A DNA stretch of 64,000 nucleotides, from assembly GCA_020746105.1 (NCBI GenBank), contig CM036617.1, forward strand, positions 149,731,578-149,795,577. Reading direction: 5' to 3'. Numbering within the stretch: the stretch's first letter is position 1; each line of letters opens with the position of its first letter. A program made the position numbers and the translations under genes. Source of the stretch: Trogon surrucura. Taxonomy: Eukaryota; Chordata; Aves; Trogoniformes; Trogonidae. Positions 25,054 to 39,634 of this stretch are shown in pieces. The notes beneath the pieces were generated by a model. The model made no database searches. It saw only the letters and a program-made list of their open reading frames with translations, and was not told the DNA's origin.

Positions 25054-28000
25054 TAAGTAAGAGAGCAGATACAGGGAAAGTAGAGATAGGCACAACGGGA
25101 TACATAGAAGATTTAGTCAAAGATATTTCTGTGTTTCCAGCCATGCCATACTTCAACTGGTCTGGTACATGCATCTTCTTTCCAAAATTTTTGAGTCATA
25201 AGAATAAACTGTTTCACAAAATCCAGACAGGTCTATTATCCATCTTACTAATTCCTTCTGTATTGTTTCTACTGTTTATTTTACATAAGAACAACCAGCC
25301 TTTCTCTGGTCACTGTTCTAATCTCTTTAGCAATGCCACAGAAGTACAGGAAACTTGACAGGAGGAAGGTGTTCTCCAAACTTCACTTGGAAGTTCCAAA
25401 TATGTATAAATTACAAGCTCACTATGTGTCTGTGTTCTTGTTTGCAATGTGACCTTTTGTCTGAAACCCACTAATAGTGAACATATGTCACAGTAGAAAA
25501 CTCCTTGGCGCCCAAGTTATTTCAGTGCATCACAGTTAACAAATTGTAATTCCAGTTACATACTTCCTCTGCTCATAATAAAGCAAGTCTGTCACAGAAG
25601 GAAAAAAAAAATCTTTCTTTTCCATAAAAAGACTCAAAGTTAAAGCATATAAGATTATCATTATGCAAGCTCATTAGGCATACACAAGCTATACTTTTCC
25701 CTGTACAACTGAAATTCATTGATAAAACAATGAAGTGAACTAACACCCCTCCTAAATAAAGTTTCACCGGTAGCACTGTATGTTAATGGAGCTATTTCAT
25801 TGTTAATGTGACTGACTGCTTATTGATTCTTGCAGTAATCCAGCAAGGGCTTCAGAGTACAATTTAGTTTGGAGAGCTACGGGTCCAACATCTATGCTCA
25901 ATTACAACTTTCAGAAGGGTAGATCAATAAAATTTAAATTGCTTATGGTAATCACAACTTCAAATCATTGCGATCAGCATAAGCAATCTGCTGACCCCAG
26001 CCAAGCTCCTAAATTGAAACTTGTAATGAGTGGTCATTTAGTTTGGGTCCATTCATATTATTTTGGAGGCAGGTGATGAACAATTAAATATCAGTCAGCA
26101 CCTTCCCTACCCAGCATTCCCATCTGAATTCCCAAAGTACTAATATGTAGTAACCCTAGGGTATAGGCCTTTGCACTTCTTTAATGGGTATTCTGTATGA
26201 ATAAGCAATTATATTTTCTATTAAACAATTTCAGTGTAATTGAATTAGCAGTTATAATACTGCTCGGGCAAGCAGAAGCTTTCCTAGGGAAAAATTAAGT
26301 AATATTGGGTAATTCAAATTAATTTATAAGACTGAAAAATGTAACCATTAAATGAAATTGTTCACCCTCCCAAAAAAATTACAATTAATGAGCATATTGT
26401 TTCAATGTATAAGTTTCCTAACAATTTGTTTTTTGGTCATAATAGCTTTTTCCCAGTTCATTATAAAAACCTGTCTATTATAATGAAAATTTCATAGGTT
26501 GTTTTCTTTGACAAAGAGGCCTGCAAGTTTAAACAAAGATAGCCTGCAGATTACTTTCACAATAAGGAGTCACCTTAGAATTACATTTTAATAAATCATT
26601 GACAATAAATCTTCTGCATTACAGCACTAGGGTTTAGAGAACGAGGAAAAAAAGGCAAATACAGAGAAAACGATCAATGAAAATCCCCTTCTGCCAATAT
26701 GAGAATAGATTGACCAACTCTAATGTAAAGTTTGCTACACACAAAAATAAAAGCTCAAAAAGCTTTATTTAAAAAAAGATGCAAAGCAAACAGCAATAAA
26801 GTCTGTACACAGATGCAGATTTAATTAACATATTAATTTATTAATACTCACCTAACAGCTTTTTGCAAATGGTCTGTATTCAAGGTAGAAGTCACTGAAT
26901 ATTTAAACAAGCTAACAGATACTGATTGGGGAATATTTTCATTAATAAAATGCCAAACACATGATTCTAGTTCATGAGATTACATATTATTCACAAGTAT
27001 TTGATAAACTGATGAGCATTTCTATTTGAGATTCACAAAATGTTACATGGGCTTTAGCACAAACAGTGCTTTGCCTGAAGAATGTTTAAACTGGTTTAGT
27101 CATCCAACCGGAGAGGAATAACAACTCCTGTATTTTTACTTAGAATAAGAGGTCTTAAGGCGAGAAGCATCTAAGCTACAGAAAATATCCCCTGCCATAT
27201 TGACCATTAGTGAAAAATACACCTTCATTACGACAGTTTTTTGCACAGTTATACAGACAAAAATTTCAGTGGCTCATATTTTGGCAGGTGTCAGGGGAAG
27301 AAATTAAGATAAGCTACGCAGACAAAAGACTTGTATATGTGTTATGCAACACTTGAATGGTTTTCTGGGACAAATGCACCAGAAAATACTTCTGATCACA
27401 GACAAAGTCTAATGCTGTCCCTCAGTAACTTCCATAATCAGAGTACCACGAAAGTAAAAGGCAAAAACTGGAAGCAGTAATTTGGAACTCCTGATTAAGC
27501 AAAATCCTGAATAAAAACCATGCCTCTGCCTATGAGTCTACAGGTTACTTACACTGGAGAGGGCTTCTCCCCTCCGCCTGGCCTGTCATTTTCTATGTAA
27601 TGCAATGCTACTGAAAAATATCAATCTTTCTAAAAAGTATACTGATGTTTTATGGCTGCTCCTGTTTTGCAATACAAATGATATAATTACTTGTTTCTTG
27701 CTGGAGGGGGTCCAGTTCTTTTAGTTCATTTTTTAAATGCAAATCTTATTAAGCATTTTATCCTAAAATGGCTACTGCAGAGAGGGCAGTATGATCTCAG
27801 ATGAAGATGGACAACACGCTTCCAAAAATAAATAGTATGCAAGGAACGAAACCTGAATTAAAGCAGTGTACCAAAATCTGAATTGATTACTTACTGAAAT
27901 ATGTTAACGTGATGTAATGGGTAACTAGTAAAATCAGATGTAATATTCCATGAATCACTGCTAGCTAGCCCACAATGAACAACGACATAATAAAGGGCTC

Positions 28001-31000
28001 TGTTCACCAAAAATCTCAAATTTTATAATAGCTCTGAAATGTTCTGCCTATATAGTATAACAAATTTCTCACCACCTACAGCTTCACATTTGTTACTGTG
28101 GACAGACTGCAAACTTTCTTACAGTGGTGAGCAAAGCATTAACTCATTCCTGTGAGTAACTGCCCACTCGTTTGAGCTCACTAATGACACCTTTCTCTTG
28201 AGCTGGAGACCACAATCACTCAGAAATTCCTGGCAGCAACTGAGCTTGAAATTAGATTCTCCTGACCCAAAAGCACAAGTCCTTACTATTTAACTTAAAG
28301 CAGATTCGCCATGAGTTGTGCCCTGTGAGACATGACGAATGACTGAACAGTTCTGATTCCATCCATTAGAGGTCAGTGGTACTTGTAAGCTAGCCAACTC
28401 ATTACAGAACTGGAGAAAAGGGATTAATTAGTGTCCTGTCTTAGCTTCAATTATGGAACAATCCATATTCAAATTGCCTTTTGAATATGGTGACCACTAC
28501 ATGAGAATTCTGGAAATTTAAAGATAATGACAGCATTGCATTTAGGAGAAAAAAAAAATGCAGTCCAACAAAATTGCCAATGTAGGGACTGTGTCCCTCA
28601 CAAATACTGTGTCCCTCACAAATACTTTCAAGTCAGGAAGATGTCCACATCCTCTCCAGCTCCTCTGTTGGGGAACATAGATCTATCTCTCTGTGGAAGA
28701 GAACTGGGCCAGCAGTGCCCCATTTGTTCCAGAATGTGAAGTGTTCTCTCTGCCATCCTGGAAATGTTGAAAGGAGAAAGTCTTCTCTCCCCTACTTCTC
28801 CTAATGTGGGGAAGAACAAAGTAGGTGACAAACAAGAGAGATACGAGTAGGTAATAGAAGATTCATACATAAACAGTTCTGTCCAAAACAGATCTAAAAG
28901 GCAGAATTTTCAGCCTATATAATTAGTTCATAAATTAGTCTACAATTATCTGTGGCTCATTGTCACTACACTAACAAATTTGTAACCTGTAAATTTTCTT
29001 TGACTTTTTAAGTCCTTCAGAAATCACAGCTGTCTTTTTCTTCCAGTAATTAGTAGATTTAAATATCTGAAGTCAAGATGTACAGCAAAGTCATACATAA
29101 TACGCAATCCTTTCCCTAGGTAGAGCTTTAAGACATTTTAAAGTATAAAAGCAATATGACATTCTAAAAGTTCGTGAATTTCTTGAAAAAAAAAAAAAAA
29201 AGCTGCAAAATTGTCCTGACAAATCCTGGATCCATTTATCCCTAAAGTGAAAATGTAACAATTCTATTTGAAAAAGAATAGCAGAAATTATCAATTCCCT
29301 GTGTGAGTAGAGTAGAAAAACAAGTGGAATACTCAAGGCTAAGTTCTGATCCAAGTTACGTAGCTATATATCTGGAGTAGACCAGTTTTAATAGCTCTTT
29401 CAGATTTCCTGTAAAGAAAATTTTGATAAAAGCTTTAGGCTTCCTATCAGTGTTGTGTCTAAAAGGATCAATTTCCACATTATTTTTTGTTTGCATACTT
29501 CACTGTACTTTTTCACTTGTAAGGATTCCTGTACTAACATCAGCTTAACAGAATTCTTGAAGCAATTACTGAGTTGAAAGCCTTACATAATAACTAAAGA
29601 CAGTGCACCTAAACCCGGTCTTAATCAACCAAGTTGAAAGGACAATGTCATTACAATAGTGTAAGAACAACACTAATAGTGTTCAGTGTAAGAACATCAT
29701 TTATTGTGTCACATCTAAAAGCAAAAGATAAAACTTGTGGTTTTGGTGCTACTGGAAAAATAAATATGCAGTAGGATTGGCAGCTTATTAGAAACTAAGG
29801 TGGTTTGAACTAGGATGTTGGAAGAATGGAGGCCTGTTAACACCATATGCTGTGGTCCTATACAGGTGCAACAAGATGAAGGAAAGCAATAGATGAACAA
29901 AGCAACAGAATTTGTCCCCCACTGTAAGTCTTAACCATGAATTTTATTATTACTCTTGGCCTGAATGCGCTGACCCACAGTAGCTGTGACCTGTGCAAAA
30001 ATCAGAAAAGTATTATTTATCTTAAAATTACCTCAATGAAACTTAAACATTATCACACTACTTTACAGATATCTACAGGACAAATTTGCACCAAAATATG
30101 ACAGGCTTAGCTGAAAACAGTAACTCTTTAAGAATACAAGATGTGGATTGAATGGCTTAGCCTTTAAATTCTCCTTTTTACAAAGCTCTTCATTTCAACA
30201 GAAACTTATGGATGATACATGAGATGGTACACAAAGAACTACCAACTGATTGCCACAGAACAGGAACACTTCTAAACGTTCTTCAATATTACTGAATGGA
30301 ACCTGCTAAGTCCCCTGCATCATACAGCCTAATCCCGTGGTCTTGCAATTTGTGATACTTTAAGACATCTTGGAGTCAGTTGCATAATTAACAAAATTTA
30401 GAAGGGAGAATATTGTGCTCTTAGTTAAAGAAAATAACTTGCAAGGGCTGAAGAACTGGAGGAAAAATGTCCTGCGCTGTGGCTTTCCCCCTGCTCACCT
30501 TTAAAGAAGCATGACATTGAAAATATCATGAATCTTTGGGTCACGTGAGTTTTTTTGTGGACAGAGGCTGGATTTCAGCCTCAAGATACTGCATCTGATA
30601 GCCCAACCCCTTGTATCTGCTCTATTAAAAACTACCCCATGGACAAATCATGATCCTAAGAGTTAGTTAAAAGTAACCTCAAACCTTTCACCCTTTTTGT
30701 ACTCACAAAGTAATCTAAACCCAGCACATTAAGAGAGACATCAAAGAATCCCCACTGGTTTTTGTAGATGCAACTTCTGAGTCTCTCACTTCCTACTTTA
30801 GAGATAAGGCATGCAAAGACTTCGTTCTGGCCTTTTGCCCCCAAAAGAGTTTTTACTGAAATGTGTGTTGCAGTAGAAAGATAAATAGTCAGAGTTCCAG
30901 AAATCAATACAGCAAAATCCAATAAATAACAACAAACATCAACCGGACAAGACCTAAACTTTTACTATGAAAGAAGTTGTTTTTCTTTCCTACGCTTGTA

Positions 31001-34000
31001 CAATGCAGACACTTCTTTTCTACATTCTTGCTTATAAAGAATATAACACCTTTCTGATCTTAAATACTTGGGCAAAATGTGAGGCATACGTTCCACTGCC
31101 TTCTTCAGAAGCTCCTCAGGTCCCTGTCTAAGAGCTCTTTGGAACCAGAAACTCAAATGATATTAAACTCCATCACACATATAAATTTAGATCTCAAATT
31201 CACTTTAAACTATGGATGCAAGCTACAAAATACAGATCCAGATCTCATTAGCCTCAAGGTCTGCAGCTATCGGAATCTGACATTTTGACTTGGAGCCGTT
31301 TCTGCTAGGAGTCAGAAGAAAATTCTCATTTTCCATTTAGTCATTCCCAGCATGTTTTGCTTACGTTTTTTTTCTCTCTGTCCCTGCACTTAGAAGCCAT
31401 TGAACCATCTGTAGTATTCAGATAATAATTTTCTTAGCTATAACTACATACTTTCACTAATGAGAGCTACTGGAGAGTCTGCTATCTTCCATTTCCACAG
31501 ACATTATTATAGTTTGATCTTTTGCATATGGAGGCATCACTCCACCTTATAGATGTGGTTAAACGCATAAAAGACCATTTCTTAAAGAAGCACTGTACTG
31601 GAGCAATGTATATAAATATCAAATGGCATAACAATGGAGAAACACTCTTTTAGAGAGTCTGAAACTGTTTATCAGATGGACAGAATTCAGACAGCAGTTT
31701 TGGCTATAAAAAAATAATTTTTAAAATATCCTGGAAAAGTTAAAAAATAATTTCAACTTATTGTTTAAAAATTATTTTTACTTTAAAATCCACCAACGTT
31801 TATTATATCCTGTAAGAACTGAAGGACTTAAATTCAGGTTGTTTTTTTAAAAGAAAATACAGGTTACATGTCTTTTTTTTTTTTTTTTCCTTTATAGTAG
31901 GAAACCCCAAATAAAATTCTCTTTGGTAATTAACCAACATTCCTTTCCATTTTTCAACTGACATTGCGAACCAAAAGACCACCTTTAGATCACACCCATC
32001 CATAAAGGCAGCATTACTAATCACAGCAATACATCAGACTCTTCAAAGGGCCAGACCTCAGACTTAGTTTACGGAAGTCCCTAAGAATTTAATACCATCT
32101 TGGGCCACAAGATCAAGATAATTATTCAGGTAGTGGCTGGACAGTCTTCAGACGTAGCCTTCACATTGGCCTTTTCTGGATTTGCACGGTGCCCCTCTGC
32201 AAAAAGAAGGTGATGCAGAAATCTGCTCTGTAGCCTTTGCATAAGGGTCCTTGTGCCAGTACTCTATGCTGAGTTCACGCTCACCATCTCAAACAAAAAT
32301 TATGTGTTACATGTAAGAGATTCCTGATAACTCTTCATAACACGACCTATCTGTGCCCTTTATAAGCCTGCAGCCTCTGCTGACACAACAGCCCCTCTGC
32401 TCAGGTCTGAAGTCCTCCAGCACAGAAGTGCCTTCTTAAATGGAGAGAGCATTTTGAAAATGCATTCCTTGCTTGATGATGAAAAATGAATATGAGAATA
32501 AAAGAATTCCTGCTGTTTCCTTGTATACAAGACTCTCCTTGTAAAAATCAATCCTTGCCATTTTGGAACAGTATCACTAATGAAATTACCATAATCAAGA
32601 ATTGCAAAGGCATCGATTACTAAACACAAAGCTAGTAAGAGCCTTGAACAAGATTCTGATGTCATCAAAGGCTTACAGAATCTGGCCAGGATTTCCCTCT
32701 CTACCATCAAAAAACCTCACTGAAAAGCTAAACATCCCTAACTATAAGCAGGTGGTAAATCCAAGATCATGGTTCTACAAGACACTGGCCCCTAACAAGG
32801 TAATGAAATTGCTGTGCTCCCCAGACCCAAAATGAACTTGTCTTGCTGGTGCAGATTCATTCAAAAAATTGTCCCAGTATACCTCCTGCCACATCATCTA
32901 TCCTCTAACCTACAACCAGCATGAAGCACAAAGCTGGCAGTTCTCGTTATTTTAACAGAAATAGCACTAATGATAGTTTTGTGATGGATCCAGACCAAAT
33001 CTTTAAAGATAGATGATTCAAAGATGTGCACAGCCAGTATGGATGAAGCTGGAACTATGACCTCATTGACTTCACTGACATGATGTGTGATGTTAAAGTA
33101 AAACACATAAAATCTTACTTGGATTATGCCCAAACCACTCTGTAACTTCACCCGTGAAGGAACATGAATCAATGATCCTTCTAAGCAGCTCAGTCATGCA
33201 ACTGTGTGTGGATAAATTTGCACTTAATTTTCATATGCATCTCCTAGATTCACCTGTCAGGTGCCTGATAGCTTAAATTGGACAGTGTCAGTAAACGTGC
33301 ATGCAATTATAGATGCAATGTTTTTGCCCAGCACGCTTAGTAACTTCACAGATTCAACCTGTTTCAATGTTCGTGGAAATTTCAGAAGTCCAAACTGTCT
33401 AATTAACCATTCCTTAGTTTTCACATATTTTCATTCTGTGAACCCATAATGATTTGCACAGCTGAGGCCCCTCAGCCCCACATCTTACAGTCATACAGTA
33501 CGAGCTGTACCCCAGCTACCCTGGTTTAAAGCCAATCCACAGCTTCACTTGAAAGACCAGGACGGGATTGGGCAAAGCAAATAAAATGGAGTAAGTAATT
33601 AAGAGAAGGATGTATCAGTCGAGACCCTACAGATATTTTCCATCTCCGACAGCTAAGAGTCACTGTCTTTTTTTTTTCCCCCCAATAAGATCTGAGGTAA
33701 TAAAAAGCCTCCAAAGACCTCGCTCTTTCGCTAATGTCCAAAATGGTCTTTGTTTGCATAGAAACAACACAGAAAAATATAAAAATAGGCTTAAATTAGC
33801 ATATTGCCAAATTGGTCTACTGTAACAAGTGCTTTGAAGTCTGGCGTGCTGACTGATTCCCCACAGGAAGCTGAGTACTCTGAAAACAATTAAGAACAAA
33901 AAAGGGGCGGGGGGGAGGAGAGAGGGAGCAGGCAAGTACAGTAGTTAAATTAAGCAAAGTGAGCCTTGGAATAGTCAAGGGACTAAACAAGCCATCGAAT

Positions 34001-35216
34001 CACTTAATAACAGCATTTCTTTAGCAGCAGAGATAGAAAACACCAACTGGATTTTTAGAAACTGAGACATTAAGGCTTGAAAAAGCAGAATGACAGAAGT
34101 TTAAATTAAATAAATGAAAATTACTTCAGAATGTAATAGAAGGTAATAAGGTACCAAAACTACCAGTAGTTATAGTAGCTAATCCTGTGTTCTAAAATTG
34201 ATCCTAATGTAAAAGCATGGTGCAATTTAAAAGTAATAAACGTAATAATCCCTGCCATTTTACATAATAAATAAATCTTAACTATGTTTCCCATTTGTAT
34301 AAAGCCTTGTGAAATGACGGTTTTGGTTGTTAAAAAAATCCAAATGTTTGTTTCACAAGGATATTATAGTGAAGCAGTGGAATATATTTCGACGGGGAAG
34401 GTTAAAATATGTTTTATAGGCAGTACTGAGTAAACATAACTATATCTGAAGAACTGCATGTGCCACATAAAGAAAGACCTTTCAGGTTATATAATAAACA
34501 TTTTACACTGTGGAATACCTTCTCTACAACATTTTGTATACAATGAAATGCATAATTGTATACTGAAAGATGGTTACTACTATTATTACTAATGTTACGG
34601 TACTATGCAGGGCAATTACTGTCTAATTAGCAACGGTATCTGTCGCAAAGATCCTATAGATAAGCAAGACAGGTAAAGGTTTCACCATCTGTGTTTTACC
34701 AAAGAGGAATGAGGTGAAGGGAAGATTAAAGACTTCCTCCAAATAAATTGTCATTCTCCAAGTAACGGATGGTTTCCAGATCAGGTTCCAAATTACTGGT
34801 GTAAGGGAACAGAAGGCTGTGATTCAGCTGGGACCTGAGCCCACATTCTTGTCTTCCCTATGCAGGGTTTAGCACAAACTCCTCAGAAATTAATTCTGTT
34901 CCTTTGGACCCTCTCTTTACAAGCCACCTCTACAGGTGCTCCGGTACTTCCATGGTGAGGCACCCAAGAGGCACTAAAGGAACGCAGCTCCCCACGTCAC
35001 AGCAACACATCTCACATATGCAAGACAGGGCCTTCCACCTCAAGAACTTCACTGGCTTTTCCCCCTGTCACTTTCTGATTCCTTCTTTAAATATGCACAG
35101 CGGTGCCTCTACATTTTTGTCACCTCCACTACAATCATTAGGACAAGGTTATACCATTTTTTAAAAGCTTTGGTGACTAGCTTTTGACAGCAAGACTTCA
35201 GTAACTAACCTTTCTG
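25054..35216. other. AT-rich non-coding stretch, no gene seen
   Basis: No frame over about 92 codons except one of 116 codons at 32710-32360 (minus), which shows no recognisable domain. Between about 26083 and 26600 the DNA is unusually dense in TAAT/ATTA homeodomain-type cores and looks like an enhancer candidate. An 18-bp tandem duplication lies at 28588-28623. A16 occurs at 29186-29201 and T16 at 31873-31888. No LTR, CR1 end or RNA gene was recognised here. Confidence 0.55.
28588..28623. repeat. Perfect 18-bp tandem duplication
   Basis: Two adjacent identical copies of ACTGTGTCCCTCACAAAT occupy 28588-28605 and 28606-28623, followed by a partial third start (ACT). The identity of the copies points to a recent duplication. 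There is no sign that the region is coding. Confidence 0.97.
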
Positions 35217-35379
35217 ATTGCCAAGAAAAGTTGTGGAATTTCCACCCTTGGAGGTGTTCACGACTCAGTTGGAGAAGGCCCTGAGCTAGGCTGACCTAAT
35301 TGGACCTGCTCTGAGCAAGGGGAGTGAACAACATGGTCTCCAGGGGTCCCTTCCAGCCTAAATTACTTTATGATTCTAC
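35217..35379 (+). mobile_element. CR1 LINE, 5'-truncated 3' end, + orientation
   Basis: The copy starts near TTGCCAAGAAAAGTTGTGGA. It continues through a CR1 3' UTR of the subtype with 'cttggaggtgttc...ggccctgagct...gacctaattggacctgctctgagcaagggg'. It ends at GGTCCCTTCCAGCC followed by TATGATTCTA. It differs in subtype from the 7018-7195 copy. It is short and 5'-truncated. Confidence 0.88.
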
Positions 35380-38300
35380 ATTAAGTATTTTTACTTCAGA
35401 TGTCTTCCTTAACATGCTAAAAAATTCATTTCTTACAAATCTCCACCTAATATTTTTTATGTTACAGAAAAGAGTCTACATCCTTCAAAGTATAGAGGGC
35501 TACTATCAAAATGAACTAGATATTTCTACAGTGTCTTATGATAACATGTAAGTCCTGTAACCCTTCTAAGTCTTTCTCAAGTCCTGAAGAGAAAGACGTG
35601 CATTTGTCCTTTGTTCTCTTGCAAGTCAAAGCCCGTAGAGTATGTGAGAACTCTAAACACTGTGGTTGTAGGACAAGCCAGGAGACCCATGCTGACCTTA
35701 ACAGCCTAAAGAATCACCTTTATTGTACAGTAACTGTTTTTTGAGAATGTGCTATTACGGATGCCACTATAGAAGATCAGTAAGCATTATCCTGTCAGAA
35801 TAGTGGTTTTGAGGAAATCTGGCTGCCTTGAATACTGATTTATGTTACTGCATTCCCAAACTTAGTAATCAAGGAAAAGCTGGAGAGCTTGATACTGACA
35901 TTCACGCTTCTGGCCAAAGTAACATCGATCAGAAAGGGTAATCTGAAGTGGGAGTTCTACAGATTTCTCTCAGAGGGCACTTCTGCACAAGACTTATCCA
36001 TGTTTTGGTTCCTCTCTGGACTATCTAATCCCTACATAGACGTTAAAACAGCAAAGAAAACTAAGTGGTACTCCTCTGTAAATAATAACTTGAAAAAAAA
36101 AAAAACCAACAAAAAAACAGGAAAACCCACCATAGCATAGAAAAGCTAAGCGCGAGGAAACCTGTTCAGGATGAGGCTGGAGAAGACTGTGCAGATGGAG
36201 TCTTGTTTTATGGATAAGATTCCATTCAAACTTTTCTTGGCTCCCTATATCAAGAACCTTCATTTTGGAAAGTATTTCCTAACTTTCCTGTCTTATCTCA
36301 AGACTTCCTGGTCATCTTGGAACAAACTTTTTCTAAAGTGCTCAGTTTTTATCACAGACAGTTATCACGTTGAGGAGAAAGGAGCAGGGTGTGATTTAGC
36401 CATGGCACTGTGAGGTTTGCTAAAAGAGATCTGAAAACAAAGTGAGTGCCTAACAGACTTGCACTACTCAGTTCAAAAACCACCATATGAATGTCATCAT
36501 ATCCCCTTCAAGCCTAAAAATCACCTCAGCTGGAACTCTCCTTAAAGAGTATGAAACATAAGCATTTGTTTGATACTCTTCTTTTTATTTATTGTTCTTG
36601 CCTTTTTATTACTATATCTTCTTTCTTTGATATTATGTATTAATATTACAGTACCACCTATAGCAACAAATTAAAATTGCAGCTTCCATCAGGAACAATC
36701 CTGTTACAGTATGTTGTGTACAAATCTCATTGGTAATAAGATTACTCTGCACAAAGCGGCAAAAATAAAGGTGAACGAAAATCAAAGCAAAAAGAGGTGG
36801 CCCAGCTCATGTCACATGTCAACAGTAGAGCAGGTTTCCTAATTCTGAGTCCAAGCTACCACAGTGCTTTACCATTTTTCTTTGACATTTTGCCTTTTGT
36901 CCTATGTCTCCTCTTCTCTTACCTTACAGTTGAACATCTATGCCTAAGAGAGTGAGCATGTGCCTGTGATCTATAACTCAGCCAACCTGTATACATGCAA
37001 TTTTAGTAGTTAGTATTTGTTTAAGCTTCAGTTATTTTATTAATAGAATACTGGAAACAGAAGTACAGAGAAATTACCTGACTCAGTCAAAAATAAGATG
37101 AGGATAGAATACAGGCTTTCAGTGCTCCAGTTATAAAACTCTTACATTTTATGAGCAGGAGCAAGCAACCGCTACTCTTGGTCAGAACTATCTGTAAACA
37201 GATTCTCACAATATCAAGGCTCTGCTAATAAAACCTACCTGCCAGTATTTGGTGCCTCCCTAATATGACTAAAGAAAACAGGTCAATCAGTGGGCCAGGT
37301 GAGACTACATGCCTGCAAAGAAACATCAAGTCCCCACTGGGTAAGGTTTCTTCATTCACTAAACTCAGTTACTGTCCTGCTAGGTGGAAAGAAAAATAAA
37401 AATAAAAAAATAAAGAGAGCTTCACTTTGTATGCATTCCCGGTCAGCACTAAACATCTTTCTGGGTAGCAAGTAAGAATGTAGGAGATTTTGAATGCTTA
37501 CCTTGAAAGTAGAAAAATATATCTTTTAAGCAATCAAGCATTAACCGTGAGAATTAAAAATATCTGTTCCATATGTTGAAGTTTCAAGTAAAGTAATATT
37601 AAGTATGTACAAGAAAGTTCAGGTAGGAAGAGCAAATGATTAAAATAAAAGTCCCCTGGGTCAAAACGCAAGAGTAGTGGACATAGATAAAGTACCAGGG
37701 AAAGGAGATGAAATACAAACAGGATGTGCTGTGGTGTCCAAATGAGACACATTGCTAAAAAAAGTGTTGCATCATTAACCACTCCATCAAGTGGCTCTGC
37801 CAGGGCTGTAGTGGACTTTGTATTGCCAACACCAAGTCCACTGACAGCACAAAGACCTTGGAGAATATGAGTATCTCAGATCACTCTATGGGCTGTTTGC
37901 TAGTCTCACTCTAATACTTGAAGTATTAGAAGTACTAGAAGAACAGAGGAGGAAGAAAATTAATAATCAAACTTAAACAGCAGTTGTATTAGCAGCTGAA
38001 AAACAATCTCTGTTGCATGACAGGCCTCTCAAAATATTACTGAGATCAGCATCTTCTGTACTGGTATCTCAATGGTCAATTAGACCCTGGTCTTCAGTGG
38101 TTGTGGTATCTGCTGTCCAGAAGTTGCATTGCTTCTGTCACTGGTGCTGGGGTAGCTCTCTAGAAGTCATCCAGTGCTCTGAACAGAAAACTTCTCAAGA
38201 GTCTTTCAATATCCCAGGTCACTACTTCTGACCTGAACCCATACACTCAAATTACAGTGCTGAATGCCACCAATTTGCCCTGCAGTCCGTGGAAACCAAT

Positions 38301-38530
38301 GGTCTTCAATGCCTCTAGAATCAGTCCCCTAATAATGAGCCCTGTCTGGCCCCCATAGCATTCCCCATTATATAGCCCACTGTGTGACCAAACACAGATC
38401 TTCTTAAGCAGTTCCAGACTCCAATTTTAAGCACTGTTGAAACTATCAATTCAGAGGGTGTGGATCTGGATAAAAAGAGAAGCTTGTTTAAGCATAGTTA
38501 AAAGTCGTATCTGTAGATAAGTGCATAGAA
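35380..38530. other. Non-coding stretch, no gene seen
   Basis: Only small open frames (up to 83 codons) without recognisable domains. There is an A-rich patch at about 36090-36120 and otherwise unstructured AT-rich DNA between two CR1 copies. Confidence 0.55.
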
Positions 38531-39231
38531 AATCACAGAATGTTAGGGGTTGGAAGGGACCTCTGGAGATCTAGTCCAACCTCTTCGCCAGAGTAGGTTC
38601 ACCTATAGCAGGTCACACTAGAACACGTTCAGGCAGGTTTTGAATGTCTCCAGAGATGGAGACTCCACAGCCCCTCTGGGCAGCCTGTTCCAGTGCTCTG
38701 CCATCCTCGTAAAGAAGTTCCTCCTCATGTTTAGATGGAACTTCCCATGTTCAAGTTTGTGCCCATCACCCCTTGTCCTGTCACTGGGCACCACTGAAAA
38801 AAAAAAAATAGCCTCCTCCTGACACCCACCCTTTAAGTATTTAAGGACATTGATAAGATATCCCCTCAGTCTTCTGCAGACTAAAAGGACACAACTCTCT
38901 CAGCCTTTCCTCATAAGAGAGATGTTCTAGTCCCCTAATCATCTTCACAGCCTGTTGCTATACCCTCTCCAGCAGTTCCCTGTCCTTCTTGAACTGGGGA
39001 GCCCAGAACAGGACACAGATGCTGCCTCATCAGGGCAGAGTAGAGGGAAAGGATGACCTCCCTCGACCTGCTTGCCACACTCTTCTGGATTCACCCCAGG
39101 ATGCCATTGGCCGTCTTGGCCACAAGGTCACATCACTCGCTCATCGTCATCCTGTTGTCCACCAGGACTCCCAGGACTTTTTCCACAGTGCCAGTTTCTA
39201 GTAGGTGAGCCCGTAACTTGTACTGATCCAT
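38531..39231 (-). mobile_element. CR1 LINE, about 700 bp of 3' end, minus orientation
   Basis: On the + strand it opens with the reverse complement of the CR1 3' end (CACAGAATG...GGTTGGAAGGGACCTCTGG). It continues through the complement of the ORF2 C-terminus (CTGGGCAGCCTGTTCCAGTG and CTCATCAGGGCAGAG) to the GACTCCCAGGACTTTTTCC region near 39180. It is the longest CR1 copy in the window. The coding part is broken, with a short deletion near 39015 where the usual 'actccagatgtggcc' is collapsed to 'agatgctgcc', and an A12 run at about 38800. Confidence 0.92.
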
Positions 39232-39608
39232 TGTAAAAAGAATTAATTGTCGTGTTTTACAAAACAAAAAAATTTACCTCTCCAATCAGAACAGTTTGGT
39301 TTTAAAGTGTTATAAAAATGTTTATTCAGCTCTAACAAACTTTATTTAATTTTTAAAATTACTGGTTTTAGAAGTAGCCATAAAAACACTCAGTTCATCT
39401 ATTCTACTGCTAAGCTCTTTCCATGTAAATTTTCAGACAAAATTCTTCGTAACTGAAAGATTTAAAGGAAAAACACCTTTTATTCTTGCTTTGTGAAACA
39501 CACAAAGCAAATGTGAATTTACTCCGTGTTTTGGGTTTAGTCATACTCACTCTTTTGTTTCTGTGTCAGTGAAGCAGCCAGTACCCGCTTTAGCATGGTT
39601 TATACTTT

Positions 39609-39634
39609 CACACACACACACTCGCACACACACA
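39609..39634. repeat. Imperfect (CA)n microsatellite
   Basis: Alternating CA dinucleotides are interrupted once by CTCG and followed by a run of A. Short, about 13 units. Confidence 0.9.
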
